64,000 nucleotides of DNA from WTGA01 sp965214055 (GTDB lineage Bacteria > Pseudomonadota > Gammaproteobacteria > Arenicellales > Poriferihabitantaceae): NCBI GenBank assembly GCA_965214055.1, contig OZ243931.1, positions 1,054,001 to 1,118,000 of the forward strand, written 5' to 3'. Made by a program: the position numbers and the translations under genes. The notes beneath the pieces are model-generated. The model searched no databases. It had not been told where the DNA came from and saw nothing but the letters and a program-made list of their open reading frames with translations. Of this stretch, positions 16,492 through 25,522 are shown piece by piece. How positions within the stretch are numbered: position 1 is the stretch's first letter; each line of letters begins with the position of its first letter.

Positions 16492-17133
16492 CTACGGGCC
16501 TGCAAATTCCCGGTATCTCGGGTCGTTTTCCGCCAGCCAGCACAGATCATCCCACGTATCGATATCCCTGAATTCTTCGCAGCTGGCCAGCACCAGCCCG
16601 CAGGCAGAAAAATTGGCGCGAACCCTGGCCAGCACCGTGGATTCCCCCCAGACAACATCCTGAAAAATACGTTCATCCTCCTGGTCAACCCCCAAAAAAT
16701 AAAATCCCCCATCCATGGCCGGGCCAATGACATTTCCGCAGGTCAGTAACTGTTCATAGGCCTTTTTCAGCGCACCGCCGGGGATATGGGGAACGTCACA
16801 ACCCATGACCGCTGCATATCCGGTCTCTTTCACCCCCTTTTTCAGCACATGCATCATCCGCAGCCCCAGGTCCCCGTCTATCTGAACCTGAATCTCCATG
16901 TTCACGGAAGACCCCAGTGATTGGAATACCTCGAATTGTGCATGGGGGGACACCGTCAACACCAGCTTCCCCGGCCAGTGCCGAAGAATGTTCTCCACGG
17001 AATGAATCAGCATCTTCGTGGCCAGCCGCGCACAGCTCGCTGCATCCATCCGGGGATGCATGCGAGTCTTGACCTTCCCCGGAACCGGGGCTTTTGCAAA
17101 CAGGTGCAATGGAACGGGGGGGTTACCGCTCAT
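16492..17133 (-). CDS. TIGR04282-type GT-A glycosyltransferase (DUF2064)
   Basis: A 213-aa nucleotidyl/glycosyltransferase-like protein with the family start LHLFAKAPVPGKVKTRM, the metal-binding region AVMGCDVPHIPGGAL and the block GPAMDGGFYFLGV. The family is known as rSAM/selenodomain-associated transferase 1. It overlaps the TIGR04283 gene upstream by 11 bp, and the two normally occur as a pair. Members have been implicated in arsenosugar or similar small-molecule glycosylation; the product here is unknown. No radical-SAM partner gene is in the window. Confidence 0.85.
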   Translation of the reverse strand: MSGNPPVPLHLFAKAPVPGKVKTRMHPRMDAASCARLATKMLIHSVENILRHWPGKLVLTVSPHAQFEVFQSLGSSVNMEIQVQIDGDLGLRMMHVLKKGVKETGYAAVMGCDVPHIPGGALKKAYEQLLTCGNVIGPAMDGGFYFLGVDQEDERIFQDVVWGESTVLARVRANFSACGLVLASCEEFRDIDTWDDLCWLAENDPRYREFAGP

Positions 17134-17839
17134 CCCCGTACATGACTGCCAACCGTTCCGGAGCCACCCCGACCCAGAACAGAAAACGAAGTTTCCACAT
17201 AAGCATCACCGTTTTAAGCGGGCCACGATTCTGCCAGCGGCGGGCGGATGTGATGACGGCCTGTTTGATCAGGCCGGGCCTGGAATAGCGATTCAGCCTC
17301 TTGGACAATGCAATGTCTTCCATCAGCGGCACCGGGGGATATCCCCCGCATTCATGAAATACCTGGCTCAAGACATAGATAGCCTGGTCTCCGGTTCCGA
17401 TCCGTCTCAGCCTGGAACGCAGGTTGATCATCTTTTCGATGACCCGGTAAACCAGCCCGGGGGCTCCCAGCCGGACATCAAACCGGCCCCACTTGACCCC
17501 GGTATTGATGTTTTCTTCGATCATCCGCATTGCGTTCGCCGGCAATCGGGTATCACAATGCAGGAAAAGCAGCACCTCCCCCGATGTCAGGCTGGCGCCT
17601 GCATTCATTTGCGAGGCCCGTCCTTTGGATGTGCTCCGGATATAGTGGATTCTGGATTTGCCTTCAATGTCCAACTGAACATCACTGGCAATGGCCCGGG
17701 ACTCCTCGGCATCGCTGGAATCAATGATGAAGACCTCATCGTAGCCCTCCAGGGCCTGGATGTGGTGAATCAGGCCGCGCAAGTTCTCTCTTTCGTTGTA
17801 GATGGGAACAACCATGGAGATGGAGGGGGCAACACTCAC
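17123..17839 (-). CDS. TIGR04283-type family 2 glycosyltransferase
   Basis: A 238-aa GT2 enzyme. The N-terminal strand SISMVVPIYNERENLRGLI and the acidic metal-binding segment VLLFLHCDTRLP are clear, and RASQMNAGA is the conserved acceptor-side motif. It belongs to the family named rSAM/selenodomain-associated transferase 2, also seen in arsenosugar pathways. It is transcribed with the TIGR04282 gene, their coding regions overlapping by 11 bp, and lies 12 bp behind argG. Substrate unknown. Confidence 0.87.
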   Translation of the reverse strand: MSVAPSISMVVPIYNERENLRGLIHHIQALEGYDEVFIIDSSDAEESRAIASDVQLDIEGKSRIHYIRSTSKGRASQMNAGASLTSGEVLLFLHCDTRLPANAMRMIEENINTGVKWGRFDVRLGAPGLVYRVIEKMINLRSRLRRIGTGDQAIYVLSQVFHECGGYPPVPLMEDIALSKRLNRYSRPGLIKQAVITSARRWQNRGPLKTVMLMWKLRFLFWVGVAPERLAVMYGDER

Positions 17840-17851
17840 GGTTCAAAAAAA

Positions 17852-19075
17852 TCAATTGCCGGGTCCCTGGTTCCGGTTCCCGGCAATGCGCAGGCGCAAG
17901 GCATTCAAGCGAATAAAGCCCGTGGCATCCGACTGGTCGTACGCCCCGGCATCCTCTTCAAATGTGACGATCTTTTCATCGAACAGGGAATCCGAATCCG
18001 ATCTGCGCCCGAGAATCGTGATATTGCCCTTATACAGCTGGACCCTGACTTCACCGTTGACCGTCTTCTGGGATGCGTTGATCATCTCCTGCATCATCAA
18101 CCGTTCGGGACTGAACCAGTACCCATTGTAGATCAACCGGGCATATCGCGGCATCAAGTCATCCTTCAGGTGGGCCACCTCCCGGTCCAGGGTGATGGAT
18201 TCCATTGCACGGTGGGCCTTCAGCATGATGGTTCCACCGGGGGTTTCATAGCACCCCCGGTTCTTCATGCCCACGTAGCGGTTTTCAACGATATCTGCCC
18301 GCCCAATGCCATGCCTGGACCCCAGGGCATTCAGCCTGAGTATCACCCCGGCCGGGGACAGGGGCTGCCCATTGACGGCAACGATATCCCCACCGGAGAA
18401 TTCCAGCATGACGATTTCCGGTTCATCCGGCGCATCCATGGGGGAGACCGTCCACTCCCAGGCACCGTCCCCGGGGGTTGTCCAGGGATCTTCCAGCTCA
18501 TTTCCTTCATGGGAGATATGCAGCAGGTTCGCATCAATGGAATAGGGGGAGCCGCCGCCTTTTTTCTTTTCAACCTCAATGCCATGGCGTTGTGCATAGG
18601 CCATGAGCTTTTCCCTGGAAGTCAGGTTCCATTCCCTCCAGGGAGCAATGATCTGGATGTCCGGGCTCAGCGCATAGGCAGACAACTCGAAACGCACCTG
18701 GTCGTTCCCCTTGCCGGTGGCACCATGGGAGATGGCATCCGCCCCGGTTCTTTCAGCAATCTTCACCAGGTGCTTCGCAATCAGGGGGCGGGCAATGGAA
18801 GTGCCCAACAGGTATTCGCCTTCATAGACCGCATTGGCACGAAACATCGGGAACACGTATTCCCGGGCAAATTCCTCTTTGAGGTCTTCGACAAAAATCT
18901 CCTTTATTCCATACTTTTCCGCTTTTTTTCGAGCCGGTTCCAGGTCTTCGCCCTGACCGATATCCGCGGTAAACGTGACAACTTCGCAGCCATATTCATC
19001 GGCCAACCATTTCATGATAATCGAGGTATCGAGACCTCCTGAGTAGGCGAGAACGGCCTTTTTGATACTGGACAT
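17852..19075 (-). CDS. argG: Argininosuccinate synthase
   Basis: ATP-dependent ligase (407 aa) joining citrulline and aspartate to argininosuccinate in arginine synthesis. The ATP pyrophosphatase loop AYSGGLDTS is at residues 10-18, and the downstream blocks DAISHGATGKGNDQVRFEL and the citrulline-binding GGSPYSIDANLLHISHEG are complete. It is divergent from argF, the preceding step of the pathway, over a 134-bp intergenic region, so both are probably controlled together. A TATAAT hexamer (19112-19117, minus strand) is a candidate -10 box. Confidence 0.97.
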   Translation of the reverse strand: MSSIKKAVLAYSGGLDTSIIMKWLADEYGCEVVTFTADIGQGEDLEPARKKAEKYGIKEIFVEDLKEEFAREYVFPMFRANAVYEGEYLLGTSIARPLIAKHLVKIAERTGADAISHGATGKGNDQVRFELSAYALSPDIQIIAPWREWNLTSREKLMAYAQRHGIEVEKKKGGGSPYSIDANLLHISHEGNELEDPWTTPGDGAWEWTVSPMDAPDEPEIVMLEFSGGDIVAVNGQPLSPAGVILRLNALGSRHGIGRADIVENRYVGMKNRGCYETPGGTIMLKAHRAMESITLDREVAHLKDDLMPRYARLIYNGYWFSPERLMMQEMINASQKTVNGEVRVQLYKGNITILGRRSDSDSLFDEKIVTFEEDAGAYDQSDATGFIRLNALRLRIAGNRNQGPGN

Positions 19076-19120
19076 AATCTTTAGCTTTGTCTGCCGGAAG
19101 GGAAAACGGTGATTATATCA

Positions 19121-19149
19121 TTGGAAATTACCGCCCGCTTTAGTAAACT
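19121..19149 (+). promoter_or_regulatory. Predicted sigma70 promoter of argF
   Basis: TTGGAA (19121-19126) and TAAACT (19144-19149) are separated by 17 bp, 60 bp ahead of the chosen argF start. It overlaps the presumed upstream promoter elements of argG. No ARG box is evident by eye. Confidence 0.5.
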
Positions 19150-19209
19150 TGTCTATCGATGAGTGCCAGGGCCAATGGCGCTCTTCAACCGGAATTACAA
19201 TTGCTTGCC

Positions 19210-20109
19210 ATGCGCCACTTCTTGAGTTTAATGGATTTGTCCCCCGGGGAAATCCGGCATGTCATCGCCCGTGCCATGGAGTTGAAGGCGCAGACACGGG
19301 GGGGAACGGCTTCCTCCTTGATGGACCATCGGACCGCGGTACTGGTATTCGAGAAGTCCTCCACCCGCACCCGGATATCCTTTGAAGTCGGCATTCGCCA
19401 GCTGGGGGGAAGTTCGATCTTTCTGTCCCCGTCGGACTCCCACCTTGGCCGGGGCGAGCCCATTGAAGATACCGCCCGGGTATTGTCCAGGATGACGGAT
19501 CTGATCATCATGCGCACCGGCCCGCACCAGCGAATCGAGACCATGGCAGAACATGCCAGTGTTCCAGTGATCAATGGCCTTTCAGACTTCAATCACCCGT
19601 GCCAGCTGCTCGCGGACATCCAGACCTTCACGGAACACCGGGGGGATATAAAAGGAAAAAAAATCGCCTGGGTCGGCGATGGCAACAATGTGTGCCACTC
19701 GTGGATGAATGCTGCCCGGCAACTTGATTTTTTTCTGTCCATCGCAACCCCTGTGGACCATCGCCCGAATCACGCTGTAACGGATGCCTGCCAGCCCAAC
19801 ATCGAACTGACCACAGACCCGGTGGAAGCGGCAAGAGGAGCCGCCCTGGTGGTCACAGACACCTGGTCCGGCATGGGCTATGAAAAAGAAAAAGAGACCC
19901 GGTCCATCATCTTCGGTGGCTATTGCGTAGATGAAGCGTTAATGTCCATCGCCTCTGACGATGCCCTGTTTATGCACTGCCTGCCGGCTTATCGAGGCTG
20001 TGAGGTAGCGGCCAGCGTCATTGACGGCCCCCAAAGCGTGGTCTGGGATGAAGCGGAAAACCGGCTGCACGCACAAAAGGCGTTGATGGAGTTCCTGATA
20101 TCGGGTTAA
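19210..20109 (+). CDS. argF: Ornithine carbamoyltransferase (anabolic)
   Basis: Forms citrulline from ornithine and carbamoyl phosphate. The carbamoyl-phosphate loop STRTRISFE, the HPCQLLAD block and the catalytic HCLPAYRG motif are all present. I set the start at 19210 because RHFLSLMDLS is the usual N-terminus of the family; an ATG at 19159 would add 17 unrelated residues. With this start the protein has 299 aa, the normal length. Its product is the substrate of the divergently encoded ArgG. Confidence 0.96.
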   Translation: MRHFLSLMDLSPGEIRHVIARAMELKAQTRGGTASSLMDHRTAVLVFEKSSTRTRISFEVGIRQLGGSSIFLSPSDSHLGRGEPIEDTARVLSRMTDLIIMRTGPHQRIETMAEHASVPVINGLSDFNHPCQLLADIQTFTEHRGDIKGKKIAWVGDGNNVCHSWMNAARQLDFFLSIATPVDHRPNHAVTDACQPNIELTTDPVEAARGAALVVTDTWSGMGYEKEKETRSIIFGGYCVDEALMSIASDDALFMHCLPAYRGCEVAASVIDGPQSVVWDEAENRLHAQKALMEFLISG

Positions 20110-20272
20110 ATTCTCCCTGTAAATCCCATCACCCGGAAAGCGCCGGGACCGGGTCGCATCCCGGTACAACACCCATGCACAGATTGACACGTTGAAAGAT
20201 GGGCCCAAACACCGTCGATCATGGTGACATTCCACTATGATCCCCCTCACTCCGTAACCCCGCATTCTCTCC

Positions 20273-20878
20273 ATGATGATAAGAATTCTCGTTCTGTATT
20301 ACAGCCGCCACGGTTCGATTGCAAAACTTGCCAGCCACATCGCTGCCGGGGTGGAAAGCGTCCACCACTGTGAAGCCGTATTGCGAACGGTCCCGCCGGT
20401 TTCAACGGTGTGCGAAGCAGTGGAAACCGAAATTCCGGCCAGTGGGGACATTTATGCCACCCCGCATGACCTGGAAACCTGCGATGGAATCGCCCTGGGA
20501 AGTCCGACCCGCTTTGGCACCATCGCTTCGCCCCTGAAATATTTTTTTGATCAAACCACCCCCCAGTGGCTGAACGGGGCACTGAATGGCAAGCCGGCGG
20601 CGGTATTCACCTCCACCGGGAGCATGCATGGCGGACAGGAAAGCACCCTGTTGTCCATGATGTTGCCGCTCATTCATCACGGCTCAGTCATCGTTGGCGT
20701 GCCGTTCACCCGATCTCCTCTTGGCAGAACCCAAAGTGGCGGCACGCCTTACGGCGCCAGCCATGTTGCCGGCAGTGATGGATCCAATCCCATTACGGGT
20801 GATGAAAAGGAGATTGCCGGGTTACTGGGGCGGAGAGTCGCCCGGTGTGCGGCAGCACTGTCCGGGTCCACGTTTTGA
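20273..20878 (+). CDS. wrbA: Flavodoxin-fold NAD(P)H:quinone oxidoreductase, WrbA type
   Basis: A 201-aa FMN-binding quinone reductase. The N-terminal phosphate-binding loop RILVLYYSRHGSIAKLA and the WrbA-specific block GIALGSPTRFGTIASPLKYFFDQT are clear, as is FTSTGSMHGGQESTLLSM, which lines the flavin site. Such enzymes reduce quinones by two electrons and protect against redox cycling. It is a single gene downstream of argF with a 163-bp spacer and is convergent with hda. A second ATG at 20276 is an equally possible start. Confidence 0.93.
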   Translation: MMIRILVLYYSRHGSIAKLASHIAAGVESVHHCEAVLRTVPPVSTVCEAVETEIPASGDIYATPHDLETCDGIALGSPTRFGTIASPLKYFFDQTTPQWLNGALNGKPAAVFTSTGSMHGGQESTLLSMMLPLIHHGSVIVGVPFTRSPLGRTQSGGTPYGASHVAGSDGSNPITGDEKEIAGLLGRRVARCAAALSGSTF

Positions 20879-21249
20879 GCGACAATGAATACTCCGATTC
20901 GGTGGTGTCTCGGTTTAAATTTTTAAATCTGCCTTGAAAACCATCATATTTGGCATGATTCACGGCTGTGCCCAAGGACCACAAGGCATGGGGTTGCCTT
21001 CAATGCGTTGGCGTCCCCGTGTGCAGTACCGGGATTTGCCGGGAATGGTTTTTTTCATGAGAATGAGCCTGTCAGGTCATAGGAAAATACAGCGAGAAAC
21101 CGCCTCCGTTCCGGGTCCACGGGGATCAAGGCAGAATTTTTCCATTGACCCCGGCAAACTCCCGCCCGGGGGATCAGATGACCCTCACCAAAACCCAAGA
21201 AACGCAACCCTTGCAAAAACCGAATTTCAACCTGGGGCCTGCCTCCGAT
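20879..21249. other. 371-bp interval between wrbA and hda
   Basis: A plus-strand frame from 20934 is open into hda, but its product is proline/arginine-rich without a recognisable domain and it overlaps hda on the opposite strand. I see no gene, no clear terminator and no repeat here. Confidence 0.5.
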
Positions 21250-21936
21250 TCACAACAGGGACCGAACGAAGGGAATGGTCACCTTCCGCTTGGCCTGCAG
21301 CGATGCGGCATCGAGTTTATCCAGTAACGCAAACAGCGATCCGGTATCCCGCCGGTAGTGTGACATGATAAATGCAATCACATGATCGTCCAGCGCAAAC
21401 CCGCGATTTTCCGCCCGCATTTTCAGGGCGGCCATCTTTTCACGATCATTGAGTGCATGCAGAGGGTACCCCCCTCCGGAAGACAGCCTTGAGGTGAGAT
21501 CATCCAGTTCAAGACGGATTTGATCCAACGGGGCATTCCCGCTGGCAAGGATGCTGCCCGACAGGCTGATCACCTTTTCATACAACCCGAGAAGCTGGTC
21601 CTGGACCTCATGCAACCCCTTGACATTCTGGATATCATCGAAACAAACCAGCATCCCGGGCTCCACCTGGTCCCGGATATCCAGAATGGAATTGACCTGC
21701 CCCATGGACAGAAACTGGAAGGGCTCTCCACGGTGTTGTTTGGCATTGCAGCAGGCATTTAGCAGGTGGGATTTTCCGCTGCCCTGTTCCCCCCACAAAT
21801 AAACTGTCCGCGTCTCACCCGGGCGCTTCAGCAGTTTTCCCAGTTCCCCCACCAGCAGTCCGTTTTGGGCAGTACTGAAATTGTCCAGGCTGGTCTCGTC
21901 AGCCAGCCGGGCAGGGATAACCGTCTGCCTGTACAT
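21250..21936 (-). CDS. hda: DnaA regulatory inactivator Hda
   Basis: A DnaA-paralogous AAA+ ATPase of 228 aa that stimulates ATP hydrolysis on DnaA together with the loaded sliding clamp, preventing re-initiation. Walker A is GEQGSGKSH; Walker B is LVCFDDIQNV. A clamp-binding-like N-terminus (RQTVIPARLADETSLDNF) precedes the ATPase domain. The chosen ATG overlaps the stop codon of the upstream phosphatidyltransferase gene (TAATG), which indicates coupling; an in-frame Met at 21975 is less likely. The C-terminal DnaA DNA-binding domain is absent, as expected. Confidence 0.94.
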   Translation of the reverse strand: MYRQTVIPARLADETSLDNFSTAQNGLLVGELGKLLKRPGETRTVYLWGEQGSGKSHLLNACCNAKQHRGEPFQFLSMGQVNSILDIRDQVEPGMLVCFDDIQNVKGLHEVQDQLLGLYEKVISLSGSILASGNAPLDQIRLELDDLTSRLSSGGGYPLHALNDREKMAALKMRAENRGFALDDHVIAFIMSHYRRDTGSLFALLDKLDAASLQAKRKVTIPFVRSLL

Positions 21937-22487
21937 TATCCTGAAGATCCGTCCATTTCCTGCCGTATCCCCCATTGCCAGATATACTGCACGCCACTGA
22001 TGATGGTCGTAAACAACACCGCAATGATGAGCAGATCAATCATCCAGGGAATGGAAACAATGCTCGCTTTTTCAATCAGAATGCACACCATCAGGGATAT
22101 TTGGGTAAAGGTGTTGACTTTGCTGATATAGGTGGGATTCATGAAATCCCGGGTGCCCATTGCCACCAGTATGAGGTAGCCGGCAACAATGACAAGGTCC
22201 CGAAACATGACGACGATGAGCAGCCAAAATGGAATATCCCCCAATACGGCCAACATGATATAGGTACTGGCAATCAGTAATTTATCCGCCAGGGGATCCA
22301 GCACTTCCCCCAGGCTGGAAACACAGTTGTAGCGTTTGGCAATGTAGCCATCCAGTCCATCGGTAATCCCCGCGAAAATGAACAACGCCAACGCGAGGGA
22401 ATAATTCCCTTCCTTGAGCAGCAGGATCAGGATCGGGCAGGCCACAATCCGGACCAGGGTCAATAAATTGGGGATTTGTGACAGCAC
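21936..22487 (-). CDS. pgsA: CDP-alcohol phosphatidyltransferase (PgsA-like)
   Basis: A membrane enzyme of the CDP-alcohol phosphatidyltransferase family, most likely making phosphatidylglycerophosphate. The diagnostic D-G-x2-A-x8-G-x3-D-x3-D motif is present with DGLDGYIAKRYNCVSSLGEV followed by LDPLADK, and four to five membrane helices follow. I chose a GTG at 22487 because SQIPNLLTLVRIVACPILIL matches the family N-terminus. The frame stays open to 22838, but that extension is polar and family-unlike and overlaps the purM promoter region. The start is the weakest part of this call. It is coupled to hda by TAATG. Confidence 0.82.
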   Translation of the reverse strand: MLSQIPNLLTLVRIVACPILILLLKEGNYSLALALFIFAGITDGLDGYIAKRYNCVSSLGEVLDPLADKLLIASTYIMLAVLGDIPFWLLIVVMFRDLVIVAGYLILVAMGTRDFMNPTYISKVNTFTQISLMVCILIEKASIVSIPWMIDLLIIAVLFTTIISGVQYIWQWGIRQEMDGSSG

Positions 22488-22891
22488 CTTGATAACCGTG
22501 TAATGTTGGACCGTTGGCAGCAAACCGTTTTGCCGGATTGGAACCAGACGACGCCATCCGGGCAATGTTTCAACATACCGATTGTACGACCCTTTTTTCC
22601 ACCGGTCATCCTTAATGTTATCCACCAATTGGATGTCCCGGCAAAGAACCCGTTTCCCACTGGCTCCTGCCCGAATCAGCCCTGCACCCGGCAGTGGTGC
22701 CGGGGCAGCCGTGCCAACCGGGACACCGGAAACCTTCCGGGCGGTTACCATGGAGGCAAGCCGTTTCATCTCTCCATGGCAGGCCGATTCATCCTTGCTG
22801 AATCCATGACCACACTGGTCAAGAATCTTTGATCCCAATCAGGCATAATCGTCTCTGGGGAGCGCAATCCATTCCAAACACAAGAGATGAC

Positions 22892-23932
22892 ATGAGGCAA
22901 CACAAACCCGTCCTGACTTATCAGGACAGCGGCGTCAGCATTGACAGGGGTACCGCGCTCGTGGACAGAATCACTCCACTGGTCAAGCAAACGGCACGGC
23001 CGGGTGTGCTCCAGGGGCTCGGTGGATTTGGCGCGCTGTTTGAACTGCCTGCGGACCAGTACCGTCATCCGGTCCTGGTGTCGGGCACGGATGGCGTGGG
23101 CACAAAACTGAAACTCGCTGCCCGCCTGGACCGGCACCATACCATCGGTATCGACCTTGTTGCCATGTGCGTGAACGACATCGTGGTCTGTGGGGCGGAA
23201 CCCCTGTATTTTCTTGACTATTTTGCTTCCGGCAAACTGGACATCAATCAGGCGGAATCGGTGGTCCAGGGCATTGTAACGGGTTGTGTATCCGCCCGGT
23301 GCGCACTCATTGGCGGAGAAACCGCGGAAATGCCCGGCATGTACCGGGACGGTGACTATGACCTTGCGGGTTTCGCCGTTGGCATCGTCGAAAAGGAAAG
23401 GCTGATCCTGCCGGAGCGGGTGCAACCCGGGGATATTCTCATTGGCCTGGCATCCTCCGGCCCGCATTCAAACGGTTATTCCCTGATCCGAAAAATTCTT
23501 GAACACACCGGTGCGGACCTTGGCGGCCCGTTTGGTGGTTCAACACTGGGGGACAAATTGATGGCCCCCACCCGCATTTATGTGTCCTCCATCCTGAAGC
23601 TTCTCGAATCCGTTCCGGTCCATGCCATTTCCCATATTACCGGGGGTGGTCTGCCGGAGAACCTGCCAAGAGTCCTGCCCAAAGGGGTCTGTGCACGCAT
23701 TTCCACTTCCGCAATTCCGTTCCTTCCCATATTCAGATGGCTCCAGGAACAGGGCAACGTGATGGAATCGGAAATGTACCGTACGTTCAACTGCGGCATT
23801 GGCATGGTGGTCTGCGTGGATCCCGCAGAAGCCGAAACCACCCGGACAATACTGGAGTCGGAGGGGGAACAGACCCATGTACTGGGCGAGATTGTCGACA
23901 GGGGTAACTCTGCCGTCATTTTTGCCCCCTGA
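22892..23932 (+). CDS. purM: Phosphoribosylformylglycinamidine cyclo-ligase
   Basis: AIR synthetase (346 aa), an ATP-dependent ring-closing enzyme of purine synthesis. Visible blocks are GVLQGLGGFGALFELP, GTDGVGTKLKLA, AMCVNDIVVCGAEPLYFLDY and IGGETAEMPGMY, the usual PurM order. The start at 22892 has an AAGAG ribosome-binding element; an upstream ATG at 22829 would add a non-homologous extension. purN follows after 13 bp, the classic purMN operon. Confidence 0.96.
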   Translation: MRQHKPVLTYQDSGVSIDRGTALVDRITPLVKQTARPGVLQGLGGFGALFELPADQYRHPVLVSGTDGVGTKLKLAARLDRHHTIGIDLVAMCVNDIVVCGAEPLYFLDYFASGKLDINQAESVVQGIVTGCVSARCALIGGETAEMPGMYRDGDYDLAGFAVGIVEKERLILPERVQPGDILIGLASSGPHSNGYSLIRKILEHTGADLGGPFGGSTLGDKLMAPTRIYVSSILKLLESVPVHAISHITGGGLPENLPRVLPKGVCARISTSAIPFLPIFRWLQEQGNVMESEMYRTFNCGIGMVVCVDPAEAETTRTILESEGEQTHVLGEIVDRGNSAVIFAP

Positions 23933-23945
23933 CCGGTCCACACGA

Positions 23946-24560
23946 ATGATTCGTCTTGTGGTGTTGATCTCGGGAGGAGGCACCAATCTGCAGTCCATCA
24001 TCGATCATGTACAACGCGGCACCCTGGATGCCGACATCGCCGGGGTCATCAGCAGCCGGGCAGATGCGTACGGACTGCGCAGAGCACAAGAAGCAGGCAT
24101 CCCCGGTGAAACCATCGTTCCGGGCAGATACCCGACCCGGCAGGAATATGACCGGGCCCTGACCAAAATGATTCATCGGTACGAAGCCGATCTCGTCGTG
24201 CTGGCTGGATTCATGCGCATACTCGGAACCGAATTTGTGGAACATTTTGCGGGCAGGGTCATCAATATTCATCCCTCGCTGTTGCCCGACTACAAGGGAA
24301 TGAATACCCATCAGCGTGTCATTGATGCCGGGGAAAAACACCATGGCGCCACCGTCCATTTTGTCACGTCCGAACTGGACGACGGACCCATCATCCTCCA
24401 GGCCAGGGTGAGCATCCACCCGGATGATGATGCCGGATCACTGCAACAAAAGGTCCTGGAACAGGAGCACATCATTTACCCCAGGGCCATCCAGGGGATC
24501 GCTTCGGGAAAGGTCAGCTTTCGGCATGCCCGGCTCCCCGATGGGGGGGACCGGGCATGA
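23946..24560 (+). CDS. purN: Phosphoribosylglycinamide formyltransferase
   Basis: Transfers a formyl group from 10-formyl-THF to GAR in purine synthesis. The N-terminal GAR-binding loop ISGGGTNLQSIID and the catalytic Asn-His-Asp set (INIHPSLLPDYKG and DDGPII) are intact. At 204 aa it is of normal length. It follows purM by 13 bp and overlaps the following DUF3108 gene by four bases (ATGA), so all three are likely one transcript. Confidence 0.96.
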   Translation: MIRLVVLISGGGTNLQSIIDHVQRGTLDADIAGVISSRADAYGLRRAQEAGIPGETIVPGRYPTRQEYDRALTKMIHRYEADLVVLAGFMRILGTEFVEHFAGRVINIHPSLLPDYKGMNTHQRVIDAGEKHHGATVHFVTSELDDGPIILQARVSIHPDDDAGSLQQKVLEQEHIIYPRAIQGIASGKVSFRHARLPDGGDRA

Positions 24561-25276
24561 AATCACGGGATCCCGACACCGTTAAATGGATGGCCTCGGT
24601 GGTCCTGGTGGCTCTGCTGGCGTTGGGGCCGGTGCCGCTGTCCCGGGCATTTGAAGTTCCGGACCAGTCCCTGGTCTATGAATTCGTCTACAATGGACAT
24701 TCTCTGGGTCAACTGGAAATTCTCATTGAAAGAAAGGATCCTTTCGTCAAGACAACCGCTGTCAGCCATCTCAATGCCATTGCGAAACTGTTCCAGCCGG
24801 AGTTGATCGAGGAAACGCGGTTCCGCATCCATGGCGATACGCTCAGGGTGGAAAACGGAGCCACCCTGTCTCATGACGGGAAGACCGTCCTGCGCAGTTA
24901 CGTCATTGACCACCCGGCGGAGGTGATCCAATTCAGTTCCGGCAAGGAAGTCCCCATCGAACCCGGGGACCAGTTCGAGGCCACCTCGTTCCCCCTGGTG
25001 CTGTGGACAAGCGAAATTGGCACCCTGAGTGGGGAACACATCCGGGAAATCAATGCCAAACGGGTTCGTTCCTATATTTACCTGCCCCCTGAAATGGAAA
25101 TCATCCACATTGATGAAGCCGAGTACAACACCTGGAAGGTGACGCGTCACAAACACGGAGACCCCGACCGGACCGTAACGGTCTGGCTTGACCGGGAAAA
25201 TCACAACATTCCCGTGCAGATCACCACTCGGAAACGGAAATCCGTCTCCGTATTCACCCTCCAGCGCGCTTCCTGA
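24557..25276 (+). CDS. DUF3108 domain protein, exported
   Basis: A 239-aa protein with a signal peptide (VVLVALLALGPVPLSRA, cleavage near residue 31) and a beta-rich DUF3108 domain starting around YEFVYNGHSLGQLEI and ending with TVWLDRENHNIPVQI. Members are found in the periplasm or outer envelope of gammaproteobacteria behind purN; their role is unknown. The start codon overlaps the purN stop (ATGA), so translation is coupled although no functional link to purine synthesis is evident. Confidence 0.85.
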   Translation: MKSRDPDTVKWMASVVLVALLALGPVPLSRAFEVPDQSLVYEFVYNGHSLGQLEILIERKDPFVKTTAVSHLNAIAKLFQPELIEETRFRIHGDTLRVENGATLSHDGKTVLRSYVIDHPAEVIQFSSGKEVPIEPGDQFEATSFPLVLWTSEIGTLSGEHIREINAKRVRSYIYLPPEMEIIHIDEAEYNTWKVTRHKHGDPDRTVTVWLDRENHNIPVQITTRKRKSVSVFTLQRAS

Positions 25277-25522
25277 AAATATTTTTTGGGCCCACACCAG
25301 TCTTGTCTTGTAATTTCCCGGATGGGTGCCATCTTGCAGGGAGTACCACGATTTTTAACGGCCTCCCTGTCCGTGAATACCCGGGGCCCGGGAGGCGGGG
25401 ATTTGCGGGATGCCGGGCCTCACCGCGTCCAGGCTGCCCATGGGGACCTTTTTTGTGAAGAATCAATTGAAAGACTCTTTGAGACCAGCCCCCGCCTTTT
25501 GCAGTAGCCCCGGAGGGCACTC

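Noticed and set aside
17018..19042. Long plus-strand frame (674 codons) opposite argG and the glycosyltransferase genes
   Set aside because: It is wholly antisense to genes with clear motifs, has no domain of its own and a low-complexity, Gly/His/Pro-rich product.
22488..22838. N-terminal extension of the phosphatidyltransferase frame
   Set aside because: The extra 117 residues are polar and unlike the family, and they overlap the purM upstream region; a GTG at 22487 gives the normal length.
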